In this document: one piece after another, positions 55,550-64,000 of the stretch
How positions within the stretch are numbered: the first letter of the stretch is position 1
How the letters are laid out: every line of letters starts with the position of its first letter
Program-made: the position numbers and the translations under genes
Notes under the pieces: model-generated
Database searches by the model: none
Seen by the model: only the letters and a program-made list of their open reading frames with translations
Told to the model about the DNA's origin: nothing
Origin: Roridomyces roridus
Taxonomy: Eukaryota > Basidiomycota > Agaricomycetes > Agaricales > Mycenaceae
DNA: 64,000 bases
Reading direction: 5' to 3'
Assembly (NCBI GenBank): GCA_029378245.1
Contig: JARKIF010000056.1
Coordinates: 124,001-188,000, forward strand

Positions 55550-58500
55550 ATGCACCCTTCCCAGTCTCCACAACCTCGGAGTCCCCACTCGCAGGCAAGC
55601 TCCAGCCTTTTATCGCCATCTCATGCTCCGAGTCCCGCGCCTCTCCCCGACGTCTTTGGCCCGCGGGATCTCCTTGGAGAGGGCGCCATGCTCAACGGAG
55701 AAAGACTCCGTCTTGTAGGCGGACAGCAGGGCCCAGCGGTGGGCACTGTAAAGTTTGAGGTCATTCGCCGCCTGGGATCCGGCGGAAACACCGCGCTCTA
55801 TCTCGGTCGCCAAGTAATGCTGAAGCATCCTCCCTTGCCAATACACTGCGGAGGCGAATGCGCAATAAAATGCATACGCAAGGCTGACTTTGATCGCGAG
55901 GCGTTAGCCGCTGTAATGTTCGAGGTGCGTTGGCTATTCAACTGGGCAACGACTGCCATCCTCATGCTGCTCCAGCTTGGTATTCACCAATCGCTACCCA
56001 TACATCCGAACATTGTCACCCTCCACGGAGCTTTCGAATGTCCGACATACTTGCTTCTGGTCCTGGAATATGTTACAGGTCCAAGCCTGCTCCACTTCAT
56101 CCAACAGCACCGTGACCATTTGGAGTCCTCTGGGCCCTCCATCCAATTTGCAGCCGACCCATCGTTCACAATTCCCGGGCAAGTCTGGCCTGATCCACCA
56201 CTGTTTTCTGCTCCGCGTCTCCGCCTCATTTCCTCTATGTTTGCCCAAATTTGCGGGGCCGTTGCCACTTGCCATGCCTATCAAGTACATCACCGCGACA
56301 TAAAGCCGGAAAACTTCATCGTCGCCGATCACTTTGTGAAGGCAGCGGATGGTCGCCAAGAGCGGATGCTTCTCGTCAAGCTCGGTAACTTCGGTCTGTC
56401 TACAACCGAGTTCGATTCGGTTGAAATGGACTGCGGGACCCCGCCTTACATGAGTTACGGTGAGATCATCCACATTCGTTTCTTGAGTCTACCCCAATGT
56501 TTATTATCCTTGCACAGAATGCAGAAACTGGACTGCCCCTAGCTATCGACCTCGCGCCGCTGACATTTGGTCCTTAGGTGTTGTGCTCATCAACCTGTTC
56601 GTTGCGGATGTATTGTGTACTCACCTCAGAGTCTTTCAGCTTATCATTCTTCACAGGTTGTATCACGCCAATCCCTGGACGGACGCCTCCTCTGACTGGT
56701 ACACGTGCGGTGCTTTTAGTACCTTTCGCAAACAACCGATCGGGTTCTTTATGCGATATTTTGCTGGCATGACCCGTCCAGTTGCGGAGCATTTCGCCGG
56801 CAGAGTGTTCAACATCCTCGAGTACCACTTGGAAGACTCGCAACGCATTTCGGCAGATGAGTTTGGTAGATGGGCCCAGAATCTCCCGTCGCTTCTTCGC
56901 CCCAACTCGGCAGAAAAATATTCAAATGGCCAAATTTCAGCTTCTTGCGTCATTATTTCGCCTCCCACTCCGGGTCCGCATCTCGTCGAGGAACAGATTG
57001 AACACCCTGGACAATCCCCCGAAGATTCTTTGTCCGACTCGGAGGTGTCTTCACAGGAAACACTCGGCCGCTCATCTTCATCTGGGACCACCAGGGTGCA
57101 TTGGGCTGATATGGCCGGAGAACGGAACAGCCCCGGGCCACATGCACTCAGACAAGGTCCGACGCAACTGGTGCCTGTCACGGAAGATCAGTACATCGAA
57201 AACATCTGTGCGTGGCTGGACAGATTCTTCCACCATCGGAAGGAGGACTACGCCAAATTTTTGGCTTGTCGGGGCGAATCTGCTCAGCAGCTTCTGGATC
57301 TCCTCCAAGATGTTAGCTCATTCGAATCCGAGCTTTCTGTGCTCTCACTGATTTTTTTCAGTTGTTGGATTATGACTTAAATGCTGGCACTATAAATCGG
57401 CGCCGAATTTTCAAGGCCCTAATACGCCTTTCCGAGGATTCGAAGCTACACCCCAAGTGTTTGGATCTCACGGGGCTAGAACAAGAAATCTTGGTGGCAG
57501 GTGGAGCATTCAGCGACGTCTACAAAGGATTGCTATGCGGCCAAACCGTTGCTGTTAAGATGATGAGAGTGTTCGTAGATTCTGACATCGATGCTTTACT
57601 GAAGGTTTGAACCAAGTTGGTCTTCGCTCTTATTTACCACTGACATTGACACAGGAGTTCAGTCGTGAAGCTCTCATTTGGCGGCAACTCTGTCATCCCA
57701 ACCTGCTGCCGTTCTTTGGCCTATACTATCTTCATGAAAGACTTTGTCTCGTGTCGCCGTGGATGGAAAATGGGCACCTTCGGGATTTTTTCAAGAACGG
57801 ATCGCGGGACGCAGACCGTGATCGTCTTCTATCTCTCGTAAGCGAAGCAACTTTGAACCATGGCTCGGATTATTTATTGATTCGCATACTTAGGTTCTGG
57901 ATGTTGCACTCGGGCTTTCGCACCTTCACGAGAAAGGTGTCGTACACGGGGACCTCAAGGGTGTGCGTTGCATATGTGTACCTTCAGTTCGATTTTTTCA
58001 ACCCGCGATTGGCAGGACAACATATTCATCACTCCTTCTCGAAGGGCGTGCATTGGTGACTTTGGCCTCTCATCCATCATCACTCCATTGTCCTCGATCC
58101 GATTCACCAACTCATCGAAACGCACTCAAGGAGGTACTATCCGTTATCAAGCACCTGAACTGCATCAAGGAGGGAATAACGATCTACGTTCGGACATCTA
58201 TGCCTTTGCATGTGTCGTACATGAGGTGTGTTCCAATTGATTTACTTCAACAACTTCAACTTGGAAACAGATGTTGACTGGAAAACCGCCATTCGCCGAA
58301 CTTTACATGGATGGCGCGGTGATTCAGGCAGTCCTCGCCGGACGGCGGCCCTCGAGACCAGCTTCGTGTCCCGACGGTCTCTGGGACCTGCTTCAGGACT
58401 GTTGGGAAGAGCAGCCTGACTCCCGCCCACCAATTTCCCAAGTCGTGGAGAGACTTGAGGGCTCTCACATCCAGGCTGAACAAACAGAATCAACGCCTGA

Positions 58501-58833
58501 CTGGGACGAAAAATCTACTGCCAAGTTTCGCCGCAATCTTCGAGGTCCACGCGAATCATTCACCTCGTTGGCCCTTTTTGAACGCACTATTTTCGGTGAT
58601 GGTTAGTTCCAGTTTCAAAGCGACTGAATCGTTCAGTGACATCGGTGTATTCAAGACGGCAATCCCCCCGAGTTGGAAATACCAAGGCTGTCGCTGTCCA
58701 GGTCTGAAGCAGTGGAGGAAGGTTCGAATTCCCCATACTCCGCAAGTAAAAGCAGCGCTGAAGAAGACCTCCAGAAAAGGGCTGAAGCGAGGTCGAACCA
58801 ACAGCTCAGGACGAGACATACTTCACTTGTGTG
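55550..58833 (+). CDS. Two-kinase fusion: Ran1/Ksp1-type (NFG) plus cassette kinase
   Basis: The start is the ATG at 55550. Domain 1: FEVIRRLGSGGNTALYLG loop, ECAIKCI Lys, HPNIVTLHGAFE, HHRDIKPENFIV, then LVKLGNFGLSTTEFD where DFG has become NFG, GTPPYMSYE, PRAADIWSLGVVLINL and YHANPWTD, the Ran1/Ksp1 family pattern. A continuous frame (56657-57313) links it through a Ser/Pro-rich stretch and ICAWLDRFF to FLACRGESAQQLLDLLQD. Domain 2: VAGGAFSDVYKG, VAVKMM, HLHEKGVVHGDLKG, DNIFI, GDFGLSS, RYQAPELHQ, MLTGKPPFAELYMDG and CWEEQPDSRPP. It is intact through the kinase. The acidic tail stops early (TGA 58831-58833), out of frame with a relic of the THLTVPDGQGGFTKLRA end. Introns are short and join in frame. 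Likely a catalytically weak first domain with an active second. Confidence 0.78.
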
Positions 58834-59904
58834 ACTCACTTGACGGTCCCGGACGGCCAAGGCGGTTTCACCAAGTTGCGAGCATAGGGAAACGGAGTTG
58901 GCTTTTGTATTGAAAATTCTCCGAGGACCTGCCTGTCCGTGAAGAGTTGTAGTTGAGTAAAATGCACAGAATTCTTCGAGGAAAACCGTACGACGAAAGT
59001 CAGCGGGCCCGGGCGTTCACTCTGCTCCGTTTGTGAGTGAGAAATGTGCCGCGCTCTGCAGCTGAAAGCAGAGCAGAACACAGCAGAAGGTTGGATGAGA
59101 GTAGAATCGGAATCTTCTTGTAGGTGACCGCGCCAAGCTGAGGAGGACCGGTTGAGTTCCTTATAATCGTATTGAATTGTGCAACGCACTTCACACTTTC
59201 GAAGTCTGACGAAGTCGGCGTAGCGAGACAAAATGGATTTGTATTTTCAGAGGTTCCTGGACTCGAAAGCGTTCGCTTGAATGAGATGTAGCGGTAGTGG
59301 ATACAGGTACGACGAGACTGGCTTTACGCGACGCTCTGCTCGTTGATTACCCCAGACAGACGCCTTGAACTGCAGAAAGCTCATGAAAGGGAGAATAAAT
59401 GGCCGAGAAGGATTACACACCAACGTGAATATAAGCCCCATTTTACTTTCCACGGCTCGGAGACGCGTCTGAAGCGCGTCCGGCTGTTCGGTCAGATTGC
59501 GCGTCTTCTGCTTCAGCTGGGCGGTTCCTTAGCTAGAGTGGGGGGCACCGAGCTTTTGCGTACCAATTTCAGGTCCTCGGCGAGTTTCAAAGTTAGCATA
59601 TTCCCATAGCACTTCTTTCTCTATGGAACAGAGGCGGGGATGATTCGCGTAGGGATTCTCGTCGAATATCGTCGAATATGTCGGAGCGCGATGGGGGTGA
59701 CTGGGACTCGTGAGGTCGTGGAGAGCCTTATGTACAGCAACACCACGCGTACACAAACTTGGCTTTCCGAAACCTTCCATGGCTCGATTTGGGCTCGATC
59801 GTCGAGTTCGAACATGCGCAACTCTGTCCAATGCTTACAAGGTCTCAGATCTATCTAGATCTGGATTCCCGTCGTCTGCGCTCAGGCGTTCCCAATCGAT
59901 TATC
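58834..59904. other. Spacer between kinase genes, part of the duplicated unit
   Basis: Resembles 54.49-54.85 kb (downstream of the first kinase gene) in its left half. No gene recognised; leftward open frames here have no domain. Confidence 0.4.
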
Positions 59905-60290
59905 GCATCTGAATCCGTGCCGCCATGCCGGATGGAATCAACTCAAAATCAGACACCAATTACTTTAAAAAAGCGGTGAAATGTTCCTCACCAACTTGCG
60001 CCTAACCCCTCAGCCAATATGCCAGACAAGCATGACACCTGTGACTCGGAGTAAACTTCAAAGGCCCGGCGCCCTAGGCCTGCCCACAAATCTGACTGGA
60101 ACTTATGGATCAAGGATGGATTCCAGCTGACATTTTGAAGCGCCAACAATGCATAGTATTAGCACGATGATGGTACCGGTGCCCTGAGGCTGTCCTCGGA
60201 CAACAGCTACAGCCCGGCTGCTGACAGCCTGCTGCCCGACGGTCAGTTATAATTATTTCAAAGTCTCTTTCCTCACGTCGACCTCATACA
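59905..60290 (+). promoter_or_regulatory. Promoter/5' region shared by both HSF-kinase genes (copy 2)
   Basis: Counterpart of 50065-50489; see shared words there. An AT-rich GTTATAATTATTTC lies about 40 nt before the ATG at 60291, while copy 1 has GTTATTTC, a small deletion. Confidence 0.55.
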
Positions 60291-62783
60291 ATGTCTGCTA
60301 CTCGACCAGCCCCAGTCGCTGAGCTCGCCGCTGCCGCCCAGCCCGACACGCCGAGGATTACCACCGACAGCAGACTCCGAACTCTTTCCCCGGACCGTGC
60401 CGCCGTCAGCGCTAATCCCGCTGATACGGGGAACGCCGATGACATGGGCATGGACTGCTATGATGCTAGCAACTCGTCTGACGAAGACAGCAGCAGCGGG
60501 GACGATGCAGTGACCACCAACTTCGTCACCAAGCTCTACCAAATGATCACCGACCCAGGATCGTCCCGTTTTGTCTCCTGGACCGAGTTGGGGACCTCGT
60601 TCGTAATCAACGATGCTGGGGAATTCAGTAGGAGCGTCCTAGGCAGCCATTTTACATAAGCACAGCAATGTACGTTTGTCTTTTCCCTTCTGTGTCCCTT
60701 TGGTTTGATGAAATCAACATGGAATATTATTTTTGCTAACGTCATTCTCAGTTCTCGAGCTTCGCGCGGCAATTGATTATGTATGGCTTCCACAGGATCA
60801 ACCGCATTCCGCGCGCGCAACGAACAATATCCAATGCTCAGACTTTCGAATTTTTCCATCACAAATTCCTTCGTGGGCGACCCGACCTAGTAGGCGAGAT
60901 TAAACACAAGGCACTTGAACCCGATTCTGCTCTCAAGCTCCCTGAGTCTCTGAGGTATGTGGTATGTCTAATACTTCTCGTTTTGACTGAACTCCGTCCC
61001 ACAGTGGACCCCAAACGCCTCCCCGAGACAAGGCGCCTGAAGCACTCGGTCCAGAGTTGCAGGCCCTTCCCGTGACAACAGAAGATCCAATGGACGTCTG
61101 CGAGTGGCTGGACGGATTCTTTCGCGATAAGTGGGCGTACACCAAATTCTTAGCTTGTCGCGGTGAATCTGCACAGCTGCTTCTTGATCTTTTGCAAGAC
61201 GTAAGCTCAGTAATTGAATACAAGCTTTCCATGCCATGATCATTTTGTCAGCTGTTGGACCAGGATTATGACCTGAATCTTGGGACAATAAATCGACGCA
61301 GGATCTTCAAGGCTCTGATACGGCTTTCGGGGGATTCAAAACTCCATCCTCAGTGTTTGAATCTTGTCGGCCTGGAACAAGAGAAGCTGGTGGCGGGTGG
61401 GGCCTTCAGCGACGTCTACAAAGGCTTGCTGTGCGACCAGAATGTCGCTGTCAAAATGATAAGGGTATTCGAGGATTCGGACATCGACGCTTTGCTGAAG
61501 GTTTGAACCAGGTTGGTCGGCGCTCTTATGTATCACTGACATTCACAAAGGAGTTCAGTCGAGAAGCCCTCATCTGGTGGCAACTCTACCATCCCAACCT
61601 GCTTCCATTCTTCGGTATGTATTATCTCCATGGAAGGCTCTGTCTCGTGTCACCGTGGATGGACAACGGACATCTTCGCGCATTTTTAAAGAAAGGATCG
61701 TGCGAGACAGACCGTCTTCTTTCTCTTGTAAGCCGTGGAAGCAACTTGTTCATAAATAATACCATTCACATGTCAAGATTTTGGATGTTGCGCTTGGGCT
61801 TGCACATCTTCACGAGAAAGGTGTTGTCCATGGCGATCTCAAGGGCGTACGTGGTGCATGAACCTCTCATTTTCTCTTCTCATGCTTTGCCCAGGAGAAT
61901 ATATTCATAACCCCTTCTTTCAGGGCATGCATCGCCGACTTCGGTCTCTCATCCATCATCACTCCATTCTCCTCGATCCGCTTTACCAACTCATCTAAAC
62001 GCACACAAGGAGGTACAATACGCTATCAAGCTCCTGAGCTGCACCGCGGTGGGGAGAACGATCTACGGTCGGATATCTACGCCTTTGCGTGCGTCGTGTA
62101 CGAGGTTGGGCCCTTCAACGGTCTTGCGCGAAATTTATTGATACTATTCACTCGGAACAGATGTTGACAGGAAAGCCGCCGTTCCCGGAACTCTACATGG
62201 ACGGTGCAGTGATCCAGGTGGTCCTCGAGGGACGCCGACCTTCGAGACCACTGTCGTGTCCGGACAATCTCTGGAACCTACTCCAGGACTGTTGGAAAGA
62301 GCAAGCCGACTCGCGTCCATCGGCTTCCGAGGTCGTCGAGAGACTTGAGGGCCCTGACATCCAAGCGATCAAGGCAGAATCCACCCCGGACTGGGACGAA
62401 AGATTTACTGCCAAATTTCGCCCCAATCTTCGAGGTCCTCAGGAATCGTTCGAGTTGAGTCGATTCGAACTTATTATCTTCGGGTACCATGGTCAGTCCA
62501 GTTTCTAAGAAAATGAGCTCTGTCCTGATATCCATACGTTCAAGGCGAAAATCCTTATGGGTCAGAATTGCCGGGGTTTCCCCAGTCTGAAGTGGAGGAA
62601 CATTCTCCATACCCCTCCGCGGTTGCAAGCGAATCCAGCGGCGAAGAAGACTTGCAGAATGATACTGCTAAACCAGCCTTGCGTCAAAGGCCAAAGCTTA
62701 TGCGAAGTAGAGCTCCAATCATCTTACACTGGTTTCCCTTTGCCGGAGGGTACAAACGAAAGGGTACTAGTACTACTGTTTGA
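60291..62783 (+). pseudogene. HSF-type DNA-binding domain fused to protein kinase (copy 2; 4-bp insertion)
   Basis: Exon 1 starts MSATRPAPVAELAAAAQPDT and has an acidic Ser-rich stretch (SNSSDEDSSSGDD) before NFVTKLYQMITDPGSSRF. Just after GSHF, four extra bases (about 60654-60657) cause a TAA at 60657. Past them the frame resumes with KHSN, then after the intron FSSFARQLIMYGFHRINRI, FEFFHHKFLRGRPDLVGEI, closer to canonical HSF than copy 1. The linker FLACRGESAQLLLDLLQD and kinase are intact: VAGGAFSDVYKG, VAVKMI, HGDLKG, ENIFI, ADFGLSS, RYQAPELHR, MLTGKPPFPELYMDG. The tail (GSELPGFPQSEVEEHSPYPS) is acidic at first and ends KGTSTTV at 62783. If translation starts downstream, the kinase could still be made. 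Confidence 0.75.
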
Positions 62784-62949
62784 AACCGTTTGTGGTTCAA
62801 ATCGGGTTTCCGAGGGAGGTGAGGACTGGGATGGGTGGTGAGTGAAGTCATCATGAGCAGGATGGTTGCACCTCACTCGGAGACCATAAAAATCAGAGAA
62901 CAAGTGCCATTCATACTTGATTTGTTTCCGTTTATCAACATAATCGATC
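62784..62949. other. Short spacer, nothing recognised
   Basis: Between the second HSF-kinase gene and the C-terminal fragments. Confidence 0.3.
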
Positions 62950-63720
62950 CCCCTGTTGGCTCATTTTGACCGCATTATCCTCGGTGAGGGTGGGTTCCAA
63001 TTCCAAAACACACAAACTGACATCCCTTGTATTCAAACTCACGATTCCGTGCCAAGACCGGTCGAAGAGCTAGCCCGGCGGGTTGGAGAAGTGGCAGACA
63101 AAAGCAGCGGCCATGAACAAGAGGTGGATTCAGACCGAAATCGGAAGACTAAACGACCGCGGACTGGGGAGCCGGGCTTTAAAAAAGATCTTGACAGGAA
63201 CATGGCCATTCCCGCAATTCAAGATGGATGGCGCGGTGATTCAAGCAGTCCTCGCTGGGAAGCGGCCTTCAAGACCCGCTTCATGCTCGGACGGCCTTTG
63301 GGACCTGCTCCAGAGCTGCTGGGAAGAGCGACCTGAGTCACGCCCTACAGCTTCTGAAGTCGTAAGGAGACTCGAAGGCCCACAGATCCAGGCAATGAAA
63401 ATAGAATTCACTCCAGACTGGGACGAAAAATTCACTGCCAAATTTCGTCGAAATCTTCGAGGTTCTCGGGCATCGTTCCCCTCGTGGGCTCAATTTCAAC
63501 GTACTATCGTCGGTGACGGTCAGTTGCAATTTCCAAGCACACACCGTGTCCTGACATCCGTGTATTCAAAGATCACGATCCCGTGCCAAGGCCGGTCAAA
63601 GGGCTAGCCCGGCGGTTTGGAGAAGTAGCAGGCGAAAGTAGCGGCCAAGAAGAACTTGAAGAGGTTGGTCCAGACGGAAACCACATGACTAAACGACCAC
63701 GGACAGGGGAAAGAACTTAA
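62950..63720 (+). pseudogene. Tandem C-terminal kinase fragments with KRPRTGE tail
   Basis: Two head-to-tail pieces. The first (62.96-63.18 kb) starts within the end of a kinase gene (HFDRIILGEG) and carries a basic tail ending TKRPRTGEPG. The second (63.18-63.72 kb) begins at a 3' splice site plus ILTGTWPFPQFKMDG, runs through VIQAVLAGKRPSRPASCSDG, CWEERPESRPTASEVV, PDWDEKFTAKFRRNLRG and VGDG, then a tail exon ending TKRPRTGERT. There is no ATP-binding or catalytic loop, so no active kinase. The tail is different from the acidic tails of the other copies. Confidence 0.65.
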
Positions 63721-64000
63721 GGAAGGAAGGAAGGAATCTATACACTGCACGGTCATCATCGTCCCTGGGCTGAGGGCCCTTGCCACACTCTCTAGCCGAG
63801 CTCACGCCCGCACTCAACGTTCAACCCGCACTCTTGACGGTCGTTGTAGAATTAGCAGAACGTAGAAAAAGCAAAAATCAACGGAATTAGTATTCATCTC
63901 AGGCTGCGTCCGTTAACCTATATACAGGTGTCTGGTAGAAGATTTTGAGGACTTCGTAAACGAACTTGGCTACGGCTCTCGGGTACATTATCGTGCACAG
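63721..64000. other. Window end, nothing recognised
   Basis: Begins with a short GGAA microsatellite at 63718-63735. No gene or repeat recognised beyond that. Confidence 0.4.

Noticed and set aside
1..64000. CRISPR arrays, bacterial operons, rRNA genes
   Set aside because: No regular spacer-repeat arrays, no Shine-Dalgarno-linked gene clusters, no rRNA sequence; all genes are intron-bearing and eukaryotic.

Overview
The window is eukaryotic and reads as a filamentous basidiomycete (Agaricomycetes). Genes are broken by many 45-60 bp GT-AG introns. DUF6534-type membrane proteins, Ran1/Ksp1-type kinases, Mdm31, FAAH-like amidases, Crinkler-like NTPase-nuclease proteins and an expanded family of HGDLK-type kinases occur together. 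This mix suggests a Rhizoctonia/Ceratobasidium-like fungus (inference; no species marker was read). Gene models were built by hand from splice signals and paralogue comparison, so exon edges carry an error of a few bases.

Region by region. 0-3.4 kb: the 5' end of a leftward gene and a complete rightward Crinkler-like gene (header, P-loop NTPase, PD-(D/E)XK nuclease). 3.6-9.8 kb: a leftward LINE-type retrotransposon. Its ORF2 has endonuclease, a degenerate RNase H and reverse transcriptase in that unusual order, and it is split by a 1.08 kb inverted-repeat element whose removal restores the frame. 10.2-12.9 and 27.0-29.6 kb: two copies of one segment, each with a DUF6534 membrane protein gene. 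Between them lie two inverted, decayed AAA-ATPase-like genes (15.0-17.4 and 23.0-25.5 kb), a conserved core (MDM31/32, a small unknown gene, a CFA-synthase/coclaurine-NMT-like methyltransferase) and a truncated TPR (TTC1-like) pseudogene. 30-50 kb: a metabolic and transport block with an MCT-like transporter, peptidyl-tRNA hydrolase, two tandem FAAH-like amidases, a DHA1-type transporter, two ACS-type transporters and, between these last two, a C2-domain membrane protein.

50-63.7 kb is the most unusual part. It is an array of kinase genes built on one shared cassette: a linker with the motif FLACRG..AQ.LLD.LQD followed by a kinase with an HGDLKG catalytic loop. The cassette is joined to different N-terminal modules. 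Two genes carry a heat-shock-factor (HSF) DNA-binding domain. The middle gene carries a complete Ran1/Ksp1-type kinase domain whose DFG has become NFG. A fourth unit is only C-terminal fragments. The C-terminal tails also differ (acidic, or basic with KRPRTGE). The layout suggests local module swapping by segmental duplication; several copies are decaying through a TAG stop, a 4-bp insertion and a transposon in an intron.

A second theme is micro-exons. Paralogue comparison supports 7-nt exons in both amidases, 9- and 15-nt exons in both ACS transporters and a 10-nt exon in MDM31, plus a GC-AG intron in one transporter.
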